Positions 45,515-55,483 of a DNA stretch of 64,000 nucleotides are shown piece after piece; position 1 is the first letter of the stretch, and each line of letters begins with the position of its first letter. The position numbers and the translations under genes were made by a program. Location: NCBI RefSeq assembly GCF_000213175.1, contig NW_009799179.1, positions 2,279,744 through 2,343,743 of the forward strand. The letters are read 5' to 3'. The DNA comes from Neurospora tetrasperma FGSC 2508. Its lineage: Eukaryota; Ascomycota; Sordariomycetes; Sordariales; Sordariaceae. The notes below the pieces were generated by a model, which was not told the DNA's origin, did no database searches, and saw only the letters and a program-made list of their open reading frames with translations.

Positions 45515-47387
45515 TTACCGGCCAACGCGGATAACGCCAGCAGCGATAAGCTTCTGGATCTTGGTCCTGACGTTGGGGTTCCTCATGTGCTCGGCCAAAG
45601 CCGCAGGGTCGGACTGAGCCTGCTGGAGGATGGCCTGCATGACAGGATCGGACATGATACCCATGATCTGAACGCGAATAGGTTAGTATATGTTGCAAAC
45701 AGCGAATTTGGTATAACGATATGACATACCTCAGGATCACGCGCCAGACGCTCCCTTGTCTGCTCCTCGGTCTCGTTCTCGCGAGCCGCATACATGGCGT
45801 TGAAGGCCTTCTGCTCCAGCTGCTCAATCTCACGAGCGTTGGCGCCATTGTGGTACTCGGCGTCGATCTTGCGGGCTTCGGTGCAGGCGTCAACGCACTT
45901 GCTGTACTCGCGCATGCCGAAGTAGATCTGAGCCTTGCGGATGTAAGCACGGATGAACTTGGGGTCCTTCTTGATGGCCGTCTCGCAGTCCTCAAGGGCG
46001 CTGGGGAACTCGAGGAGCTTCATGAAAGCAGCAGCACGGTTGCTGTAGCCGCGGGGGTCATCCGGAGCACGCTTGATCATCTCCGAGTAGGCAGCAACGG
46101 CGCCGGGCCAGTCCATCTCCTTGAACTTCTTGTTACCCTCCTCACGAGCCTCCTCAGCCTTGACGGGGTCAATGTAGGCCTTGCGGGCAGCCTCGATCTT
46201 GTTGCGCTCAGCCGCGCGCACCTTGCTGATGACTTCAGGGGTACGGTGCTCGCGCAGACTCTGGTTGTAGTATTCAATCGCATTGGTAAGATCACCCATC
46301 TTCTCGTAGGCAGAACCAATACGCGCAAGCGACTTGGCAATGACCTTGAAGTCGGCATAACGAGCACGACCCTCCTCGGCAGCCTTCTTGCAGGTGTCAA
46401 TGCAGGCCTGGTAGTCGCCCTTCTCGAAGTAGGCGGCGCCGAGGTTGTTGAGGTAGACAATGTCCTTGTACAAGTCCCAGGCGGCCTGGTAGTGCTTGAT
46501 GGCCTCGTCAAAGTTGCGCTTCTTGTAGCACTCGGTACCAAGGGCTTTTTCCTTGTCGGCCGCCTCCTTGGCCTTCTTCTTCTCCAACTCCTCCTCATCC
46601 AGCTCGGGCTCGGGTTCGGGCTCGGGCGTCTTGGGCTTTGGTGGCGTCTCCTGCTTGGGGGCCGGGGCATCAGTCATGTTGACGTCCTCCTGGGGGGCTC
46701 CAGGGGGCACGTCCGAGTCCCTCAACTCCATGTCTACACCCATCAAGACACCAAGGACCTGGATCATTCTGGGGTCGGAGAAGAGATCTTGGGCGTTCGA
46801 AGGGTTCTGCTTGACAGCCTGGAGCTTGGCCATGAATGCGGGGTCGGAGAGGAAGGCAGCCGTCTTAGGGTTGCCGGCGAGCTTCTGGATGAGGTTGGGA
46901 TCAGCGAACATCTGGCCAATACCGCCGCTGAGATCACCGCCGCCAGCCTCCTGCTGCATGGCGCGCTGAACAGCCTCAAAATCCTTCTTCATGCCAGCAT
47001 TGTTGGGATCAATTTTGAGGCCCTGCTCGTAGGCATCGTTTGCGCCCAGCAGGTCACCCTTGCCGAAGAGCGCTGTGCCCTTGCGGCCCCAGCCCTTGGG
47101 CCAGTCAGGCTTGATCTCGGTGGTCTTCTCGGCATCCTTGAGAGCATTGTCCCAGTCCTTCTTGGAAGCGTACGCGGCGGAACGGTTGCTGTAGAGGATG
47201 TGGTTGCTAGGGTCGAGGGCAATGGCTTGTGTGAACTTGTCACTGTAAAGGGACAGCCAGTGTCAGTGGATAGCTGACATAGATGTATGTGATATCGGCG
47301 GTAGGGTAGAGCTTACATGGCGTCGTCAAAGTTCTTCTCGGCAATGGCCTTGTTGCCAAGAGCCTTGAGCTCGTCCGCGGTCGACAT
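45515..47387 (-). CDS. STI1: Hsp70/Hsp90 organising co-chaperone STI1
   Basis: Three exons (47387-47317, 47242-45730, 45667-45515) encode 578 aa, the usual fungal length. TPR1 spans ~residues 4-105 (ADELKALGNKAIAEKNFDDA). A first STI1/DP domain lies at ~130-190 (DPNLIQKLAGNPKTAAFL, SDPRMIQVLGVLMG). A Pro/Glu-rich linker, TPR2A (~260-380, GTECYKKRNFDEAIKHY), TPR2B (~395-510, EGNKKFKEMDWPGAVAAY) and the C-terminal DP2 domain (PVMQAILQQAQSDPAALAEH) follow, ending AGVIRVGR. TPR1/TPR2B bind the Hsp70 EEVD tail and TPR2A binds the Hsp90 MEEVD tail, so the protein hands clients from Hsp70 to Hsp90 in the cytosol. I could not find a clean heat-shock element upstream by eye. Confidence 0.97.
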
Positions 47388-49002
47388 TATGGTGTGTGGT
47401 TACTTGTATTAGGGATTTCTGAAGGTGATATGGGTATCTCGGGAAAGAGGAAATGCGACGGGGAATGCAAACTGGTGCGTTACAGAATCTTGCTTTTGGG
47501 TATCAAGGAATTGGATGTCAGTGCCCAGGAAAGAGGCCTCGTCGAGAGTCAGGCTGAAGGATCACCAGATTTATTCACCGGGAGAAAGAGGGCGCGACAT
47601 GACTGGAAACGGCAGCGGCCTGGGCGGCCTTCTGTCGACTCTGGCGGCCGTGGAAAGGGAATGGAAAGCTCTGGACCTTCGATGCCTTTCGATGGTCAAG
47701 TCGGCTTGTGATTGGATGATATCGTTGAGCACTGGAGTACCGACACTACAGCTCCCCGCCTGCGTCTTTCAGGGTGGGAGGTGCCCCTCTTTTGAGGCTG
47801 CTCGGCTGTCCACCCAATGACCCCGCTGACAGCTGAGGTCCGACCCCCGCATCTTGGGTGTCATGGTCGAGGCCGATGCGGTGTTTCGTCCGTCCCCGGG
47901 GTGAGAACGGCCAGCGTCACCGGACAAACACTTTGGAGGTACTTCAGAGAGAGCGGCAGTGATTCCATTTCACTTCGACATTACTTCGGCATCAGGCCGA
48001 CGCTTGCCACAATTTCCAGCTCACCTACCTTCAAGCCTATAGTCTAGACAACGGCCGTCTGCCTTATCCGAGAATTGGGCGCGCCTTCAGTTTTCTAACC
48101 ATCCAGGCAATACTCAATCTGAATAGTGACACACTTCCTACGATGCGATTTTTCTCCCTGTCTTCACCTCTTATTCGGTATCGCAGCATGCACCCGAGAA
48201 ATGGCTATGTGGCCTGAATCCACAGACAACCCAAGTCATATCCGAGTCAGCATCACGAAGGTCGTCAGCCCGTCCCTTGTGCTCATCGATAGTGAGGACG
48301 TCTACCGACACCGAAAAGCAGGGCGAGGACAAGCCGGCGCATATTCTCGGGTCATCAGTCTCTCAAATCCCGAGGACATGATGCTTCTGATGCTCTGAAG
48401 TCGATGGACGAGTTCTCCTCAGCGCCACATATCCCCAACTGCTTCATACCAGCTCTGTCCCTGTCCTCTCTTATCCGTGTGTTGGCACAGACGGGGAGTC
48501 ATGCTCGAATGACACGCTCCTTACGTCAACACCTCTCATAACCACCTTCTGTCGTCTGAGAAATCCGTCTTCCTTACCTAAGGGTCCGGTTCAGGCAGAT
48601 ACGGGTATGGGACCATGAGTACGAGCATTGAACTGAAGCTTTAGGTAACTCCGAATATGTTGGATCAGCCTCGCGCGTTGAGCTCAATTCGCGATGATCA
48701 AACATCCGTCTACTGTTGGGTTCGTGACCGGTAGATCGTATGCTATCTCATCCGGGCTTGAGTTATGGGGCGGCTTTTGCGCATTGCTGGAAACTCGTAT
48801 GGCATGCAAGGAAGACCGAAGTTGTTGAACTCTTTGCTTGCCGGGAGTATTTGAACGCTCCCGCTGGTTGTCATTATGTCACCCATGGGCTTTGACCTCA
48901 CGATCAAATGAGTATATGACGACTTACGGACCTCCTACTTGCATAGTCAGCGTTCTGTCCATTTCACTGGGAACTAAGTTATCATCAGCTCAAACTGCGA
49001 CA
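47388..49002. other. Divergent intergenic stretch, 1.6 kb
   Basis: Promoters of STI1 (-) and of the RING gene (+). The RING frame stays open back to 48838 but lacks an ATG beyond 48916, so a 5' exon or UTR may lie here. A short plus frame at 48126-48398 has no motif. Confidence 0.45.
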
Positions 49003-49783
49003 ATGCCTACCATACCAGGAATGCCAACGGGCCCGGAGGACCCTAGGCGTCCCGGTGAGAGTCCGCCTACAATATCCATTGTTATGTGTATCATCGTCTC
49101 CATCCTCATCTTAATAGCCATATTCGTGGCCAGACGAAGCTCTCACAGGACAGAGTCAGACGAACACCCACACCGAAGACTGAAGAAAGGGTCCGGAGGC
49201 ATTGGGGTCAACGCTCTCCGCTCATTGCCGCTCGTCAAGTACGACCCAGACTTGATGGGCCAGGACTTTCACCATGACGGGAGTACAAGCCCACGGGGAC
49301 TGAATCTGTTGCGCGGCATGGACATGGCAGTCGGCGAGTCTGGTGTGGGAGATAAACCATCTCGAAAGGCATGGCGCGCGTTCTACCCCCAGATACGACA
49401 CGCACTCTTGGGCAAACACAAGGGACAACAGCCTTGCACGGAAGACGGCGACACCAATCACTTGATACAAACTTGTGCGATTTGTACCGATGACTTTGTT
49501 CGTGGCACGAACGTGAGGAGGCTTCCTTGCGGTCACTTCTTCCACCCACCCTGTATCGATCCATGGCTTCTGAATTTTGGGGTGACATGTCCCTTGTGGC
49601 AAGTTTTCCCCCCCTCCCTCTCCTTTCATTTTGTTGCCCCAGACTTGGGTGGGCGATGCCTCCTTTTGCTGACTCCATCACAGTCGGGCAAATCTCAGAA
49701 CGTTAGCGAATGCAAATAACCAGAGCGAAGGCTGTGTAGCTGAACCACCACGAGCAATGGTAGCAGGAGCCGGATGGGTATAG
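49003..49783 (+). CDS. Membrane-anchored RING-H2 E3 ubiquitin ligase
   Basis: Two exons (49003-49598 and 49684-49783) give 231 aa. One TM helix lies at ~residues 27-46 (ISIVMCIIVSILILIAIFVA). A cytosolic region with GVNALRSLPLVKYDPD, common in fungal RING-H2 ligases, precedes the RING (CAICTDDF, LPCGHFFHPPCIDPW, VTCPLC). Reading straight through 49598 changes the last zinc-binding Cys to Trp (CPLW). Splicing at a GC donor (GCAAGT at 49599) to the AG at 49683 restores TCPLCRANL, the family consensus. The 85-nt intron has a CTGAC branch site. The start is uncertain: ATG 49003 (ACAATG context) is used, and ATG 48916 in the same frame is the alternative. Substrates are unknown. Confidence 0.78.
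49599..49683 (+). other. GC-AG intron in the RING-H2 gene
   Basis: The donor is GCAAGT, the acceptor CACAG and the branch site GCTGAC about 15 nt before the acceptor. Only this splice completes the C3H2C3 zinc ligands. Confidence 0.75.
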
Positions 49784-50379
49784 GATTGGAAAGACTTACT
49801 GTACACCAGTTTCCCATCTACACGCACCATCTCAAAGCGGATGAGTTTTCTTGCAATCATGAACTTAATTTCTTACACTTCGACTGTCTTGGAACTGACT
49901 TACAGATATAAAGTACACACTCATAAGATTGTATACCTATTTGTCATTGCCTTTTGTGTTCACTACAAGAGCTTTCTTATCTCCTCGCAGTCATCTTCAG
50001 TGTAGTATGACGGGACATCGGCTGCTGATGCCCCACTCGGATTGGCGATAAGGAAGGCACCATACATACATACATGGGCGGCCGGCCCCCGCCCCCGCCT
50101 CCGCCTTTGACCGAGGAAGGAACTCCGGTGCAGCATTCATAAATAAGTTGTAGGCGAGGAACTTGTTGACGAAAAAGTAGATAATCCTATCTTGTTGTTT
50201 TTTGCATCTTTTCACCTGAGCATCTTCCTGTTGCAACACAGCCTGAGAGTGTCCATGAGTTCACCCCCGTATTGTCTCCACTGCCCGTCTCCTGGGCAAC
50301 CGTATTTGTATACAACAAACAACACTGAATCTGTATGATCGCGACTCGCATAACGGCGAAACACCTTTGAGTTAAAAAC
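49784..50379. other. Intergenic region
   Basis: 3' region of the RING gene and promoter of the aldehyde dehydrogenase. It contains a GC-rich low-complexity patch at ~50080-50105. No gene seen. Confidence 0.5.
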
Positions 50380-52070
50380 ATGACTACAGAACATTTGCTA
50401 TGGATTGGGGGTCTTGAAAAGGCAGGAAATGGAGAACTGCAAGTTGTTGCTTTCCAGCCTTCAAAAGAGATGGCCTGAGACCGTATCACTGACTGGATTT
50501 TCAATGCAGGATCCCCGTGGAGAACCCAGCGACAGGCGAGATCGTTGCCCAGTAAGTAGAACCTCTCATGTATGCAATAGCTATATCGACTCACACAGTT
50601 TTCCTACAATTCAGCTGTCACTCCGCTTCCAAGGAGGACGTCGTCTCCGCCGTTGAGCTCGCCCACGACACCTACAAATCCGGCGTCTGGTCTCGTGCTC
50701 CCCGTCATGTCCGCGCGGAGGTCCTCGAACGAGCCGCCAGCCTCTTCGAAACCCACCTTGCCGCCCTCATTGACATCGAAGTCACGCAAACTGGTCGAGC
50801 AATCCGCGAGATGAACGCCCAAGTTCCCTCCCTTGTTAAATGGTTCCGGTACTACGCCGCCTTGCTCCGTACCGAAGAACGCTCCGTGCTTCCTACCGTC
50901 GGCAAACTACACAACTTCCTCGATCGTCGACCGCTGGGTGTGGTCGTGCAAATTACTCCCTTCAACCACCCCCTCCTGATTGCTGTCAAGAAGCTTGCTC
51001 CAGCCTTGGCGGCAGGTAACTCGGTGCTATTGAAGCCGAGCGAGTTGACACCCATCACATCACTGATGTTGGGAAAGATCATGAAGGAGGCGGGTCTGCC
51101 GGACGGAGTCCTGAGCGTACTGCCCGGGTACGGTGCTACTACTGGGAAGGCGCTTGTTGAACATCCGCTTGTAAAGAAGGTAGATGTCACGGGCGGGACG
51201 GCAGCGGGACGGGCCATTGGTGAGATCGTGGGGAGAAATTTGGCCAAGTATACGGCCGAATTGGGTGGGAAAGCGCCACTAGTGGTTTTCAAGGATGCCG
51301 ACTTGGACGCAGCTGTCAACGGCATCGCTTTTGGAGCCTTTATTGCGAGTGGGCAGACGTGCGTGGCCGCTACGAGGATCATTGTTCACGAATCGATCTA
51401 CAGTGAAGTGCTTCAAAGATTGACAACCAGAGCTACTTCCATCGAACGGCGGATGGGCTCACCCAAAAATCCCGAGTGCATGATGGGTCCACTGATCTCA
51501 GAGCGGCAGCTGAAGAATGTCGAGGAGCTAGTGGATGAGGCGTGTCTATACCACGAGCGAATTGTACAAGCAGGCGGGAACAGACTGGAGGGGCGAAGTG
51601 AACTCGATGATACAGACTTCTCCAAGGGCTACTACTTCCCACCTACCATACTTGCATACAATAAGCCAACAGATAGGAGCATTCTCAACGCAAGGATCTG
51701 GCGCGAGGAGGCATTTGGCCCGGTTGTTGTGATGGTCGGATTTAGTACTGAAGAGGAAGCTATTGAGCTCGCCAATGACAGTGAGTTCGGACTTGGGGCA
51801 GCGATATGGACGCGCGATCTGGCGCAAGCTTTCCGCGTGTCTGAGCAGATCGACGCAGGTATTGTCTGGGTCAACACTCACCATCGCAACGATCCCAGCA
51901 GTCCTTGGGGAGGAGCCAAAAGCTCAAGCGGTGTAGGAAGCGAAAACGGGACCGATGCGTACCATGCATATACTACGACCAAGAGCACGATCATTAACTA
52001 TGCTTCTGCGGAGGAGATGGCAGCGGAAGACTGGTTTAAAGAGGGCGCAGGGACTGTGAGATATGGCTGA
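50380..52070 (+). CDS. NAD(P)-dependent aldehyde dehydrogenase
   Basis: Three exons (50380-50438, 50510-50551, 50615-52070) give 518 aa. The first two exons were found by working back from the long frame. The N-terminus reads MTTEHLLWIGGLEKAGNGEL, then IPVENPATGEIVAH, the usual ALDH beta-hairpin. Exon 1 joins exon 2 in frame only with a GC donor (GCAAGT at 50439); the branch site is CTGAC. Catalytic features are Asn151 (TPFNHPLL), LKPSELTP in the cofactor site, VTGGTAAG, Glu249 (AELGGKAP) and the nucleophile Cys283 (SGQTCVAATR). EEAFGPVV and NTHHRNDPSSPWGGAKSSSG mark the C-terminal half. It oxidises an aldehyde to the acid. Similarity to salicylaldehyde- and vanillin-type dehydrogenases is an impression, so the substrate is unassigned. 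Confidence 0.88.
50439..50509 (+). other. Probable GC-AG intron in the aldehyde dehydrogenase gene
   Basis: GCAAGT donor and GCAG acceptor, 71 nt, with CACTGAC branch site. The alternative GTTGTT donor four bases downstream would give a different, unrelated N-terminus. Confidence 0.6.
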
Positions 52071-52500
52071 AATCGGCCTACTGGCACTTCAGATTCCTTC
52101 GGGTCTGCCTTCTTCACTTTATTCAGAATACCAAATACTCGCAACGAAGTCCTGGTCAACTTATCTGAATCACACATACAAGTACAAAAAGCTCACAGGC
52201 ACGGAGTTATGCATTTCCAACCCTCCTTACCCTCATACTTCCATCCATCTGAACCCATGAAGATGTAAAAGAACTGTTAAGATTAGAATATGGAACAAAG
52301 AGGGGTTAGATCAAATACAAATTTTCATCCCAAAGTAGTTATTCATTCAGTCATTCATCGTTCCCTTCCGTCCTTATCCGCAAATCCTTCCATCCCAGAT
52401 TTGTGCTTAGGTTAGTACCTATCATTCATCCAATAATCATGTAGTCCTTTCTTCACCCTTCCTTCCTTCCCTCCTTTCATTTCACTTCCATCTGCTTCAG
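52071..52500. other. Convergent intergenic region
   Basis: Between the 3' ends of the aldehyde dehydrogenase (+) and the small secreted protein gene (-). It is AT-rich with ATTCATTCATTC-like simple sequence. No gene seen. Confidence 0.5.
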
Positions 52501-53243
52501 TTACTCCGAGATATCCTGAGGGTAGACATACGGGCGGCACTTATTGGCCGCGCAGAAGCCGTTGCAGCAGGTGCCGACGTATTGTCCGTTCTTGACACAA
52601 TCCTCTGTTGAGACACACACACACACATTGTCAGCCATTGTCCAGTCATCATGTAATCACATACAGCATACTCATCACACTCCTCACTTGCTCACTTGGA
52701 TTGTGCACCACAAAAACCAAGAACAAAAGAAGATCTTCACATTTATGAAAAAGACGGGAAGGGGACAGAAAAAAAAGGAGAACATACCATAAATCCCCAA
52801 ACAATAACCGTGGCACCTGACCGAGTCAATCGGCTGCGGCGGACCAACAGCAAACTGCTCCTTGGGGAACGAGTCACCGCTCAGCTGGTAGTTGAAAGCG
52901 ACCTGCTGGTGCGTGGCGAACTCGCACTGGTTGACGGTGAAGTCAAGGGCGGTGATGATGTTGATGTTCAGACCGTTGTCTGCCCGGGTAAATATTTGGT
53001 TAGTCTGGATATATACATATACCTCCATACTTGGGGGGAGGTTAGACAGATGGATAGGATATGTGTTGACATACTGGTAGGATACCAGTTCCCGTCGGCG
53101 GGAACAGTCAGGTTGTAGCCGGTAGCGGCGGCTTGGAAATAGAAGTGGGCAATCTGGGGATCGGCGCGACGGTCAAGCTCGGGAGCTGCTGGGTGGGCGA
53201 CGGCGAGGCCGAGAAGAGCTGGGAGGAGGAGGAGGAACTTCAT
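52501..53243 (-). CDS. Small secreted Cys-rich protein
   Basis: Three exons (53243-53075, 52979-52788, 52604-52501) join in frame to 154 aa. The signal peptide is MKFLLLLPALLGLAVAHPA, followed by a possible dibasic processing site (ELDRRAD). The middle part (HFYFQAAATGYNLTVPADG, ITALDFTVNQCEF) looks like beta-strands, with one N-glycosylation sequon (NLT). The C-terminal third is Cys-rich (VRCHGYC, EDCVKNG, GTCCNGFC, NKCRPY); eight Cys in all would make four disulphides. No enzyme motif is seen. Non-anchored cell-wall proteins and effector-like proteins of Sordariomycetes have this form. From memory, N. crassa has a non-anchored wall protein (ncw group) near this position; unverified. A GT dinucleotide repeat sits in intron 2. 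Confidence 0.8.
52612..52627. repeat. AC/GT dinucleotide repeat
   Basis: About eight AC units close to the 3' end of intron 2 of the small secreted protein gene (GT on the transcribed strand). Confidence 0.85.
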
Positions 53244-55483
53244 TTTTGCTGAGAGAGATGTTTGTCGTTTTGCAGACCGGTAGTATGGTTATCTTACTAA
53301 GGTGAAGGTGTTCTTTGATCTTGAATGATCTTTGAGATGAGGATGCTAGATCAATTGCTCTTCTTCATCTGGAAACGCCAGGACATTTATACTTCCTTTC
53401 CTTCCTCCCTCCCCCCCTCCTTCGTATACATCCTCCATGTGTGACCATATCCTGACTGATGCAAAATACCTCTAGTTTCGGGCGGAAGCTGTACGTAGAG
53501 CTCAACCGCCATCACCGGCATAAGCAACTTCGTGATCAACTGCACGGGTGATCGGTCAGCTACAAGAATAGCAAACCGCCTCAACCCTCAAAGCCTCACC
53601 AAGTATATGTGCACGTGTGTGCCGCCTCGGTGTTCATGTTTGTCATAGATCTCCGGGCTCCTCCTCTCAAAAAGAGATGTAAAAATCGATAGCAAGTTTT
53701 CATGAAAAGAGGCGTCTCTCGATATTCTCGTATAAGCAGCCATGGCTTTTTCAGTCACAACGCGATGATGTAAGACCACAACTGACTCGGATTATATTAC
53801 CTATGGTGTCGGATCCTTCTTGGACTAGGTAGGTAGGTTTGCAGTGTCCCGTGATGACGGATCTCCTGTTGAAAAAAACACTGGGCAACAAAATCCTGCG
53901 CTGAGGAGGCGCACCTGTCAAATACGAGACAATTGCCGTTTTGGGCGCTCGCCGCTCCATCATGACCCGTAGTGATTGGTTTGGTGTTCCCGTTCCGTGT
54001 CGTGGGGTGCTTCCACATATGGGTTTCCGGCTTCCGGCAGTTACGTAGAGGTAGTAGGAGCTCAAGAGTGGTCCGTCATCACTCATCACACCACTGCCGA
54101 TTGTAGGTAGGTATTCGTGGTCTAAGTACGTAACGAACATCTTACATATTCCAGCTTTGCAATCAAATATGCAGTCTTGACTGCGGCACGTGCACGATGG
54201 AAAAAAGAAAAAAAAACTCTGGGGTAGTAAGACGGGGAAACTTTGTCGATTGATGACGGACGATGTTCTACCTCCTTTTGGCATTTCTGTTTCTGTTTAG
54301 CAACATGACTTAGTTATAAGCCACCACACGGTATCACAAAAAGTCAAACAGGAAACCTTTGAAAACAGATTGCATGCCTCGAAGTGTCTTCTTGACTTGG
54401 CGCGCGCGCGAGACCGCAATTGCAACCGAACGCATCCGTCTGGCATCTCACAAGGACCTAATGAGGAGGACCACTGTAGGTATATCGAGGATACCTAAGT
54501 TCAATCACCGTGATTCGGTCGAGATCCGGTGTCGCCTCGGATGTACCGAAGTCCCCGGGCTCTGCTCAAAAGTGGATATAGATTGCCTTTTTCGGGGTCT
54601 GGTTTGGTCCCTTGATGTAACTTCAACCTGTTGGTATCCTATACACACACTAGGCTGACTGGGAGCTGAAGATCCCGTCCCGTGCTCATGGCTGTTTGTG
54701 GAAGGTGGGGAAACCCCAAGGCCAATGACGCCTCCCACCGACGGGAGAGGCGGTGAGCCAGAACTCATAGGGGCATTGATAGTGGGCCTGTAAGCCGGGA
54801 AATGTGGGGCTTGCGCGGCGTGAATCCCGGAGGGGACCGGTGAACGCCCGGACCAGGAGGGATTTGATATTGCCAGTCATATAAGGGGGCAAGATTGTAC
54901 CAAAGTATTTATAACTCCGGGCTTTTCCCCCTCTAGTGCTGAGGGAGAAAAGAAGTTGACATGGTGAGGTGAAGTCAGTCATCATTCTTGAATTGTATTT
55001 CTCGTATTTCCCAAGGGGAGAGGAAAAAGCTTTCTCACCAGTCACGACGTTTCGTATAGATGAATATTTATCACGGTAACCCCATTGCTTATTATCCTTG
55101 TTAACTCTCAATATTGTTGTGGTATAAACTTTAAAATGTTAGGTACCTGTACCTTCCGCTTTGTAACCCTCTGCCATCTATTTCTGTACCTCTGCCGGTA
55201 TGAGTTGACATCTATATCCAAGCCCAGAACGCCATCATTCATAATCATTCCCAAGAAGAAAAAGTCAGACCCAATATCCGGTAAAACAAAGAAAAAAAAG
55301 ACAAAAAAACCAAATCAAAAAAAACCGCACTCAACACCACCGCTTTTTGCTAATAGATCATGAGCATATCTTTATGCCTCCAGTCATTTTCCATCCATGA
55401 TGTTTGCTATGGGGAAATTCTCTCTCCTTCTCCGTCTCGCACAACTCCAACTTTATGTGCTTGTAATGTAAAAAGGTTAAACT
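53244..55483. other. Intergenic stretch, 2.2 kb
   Basis: Promoter of the small secreted protein gene (left) and 3' region of the Prm10-like gene (right). It has A-rich tracts at 55250-55330. No frame with motif content or matching exons was found. Confidence 0.45.

Noticed and set aside
45721-47277. Open frame of 518 codons opposite STI1
   Set aside because: Same antisense effect; low-complexity Leu/Val/Gly translation, and STI1 is certain.
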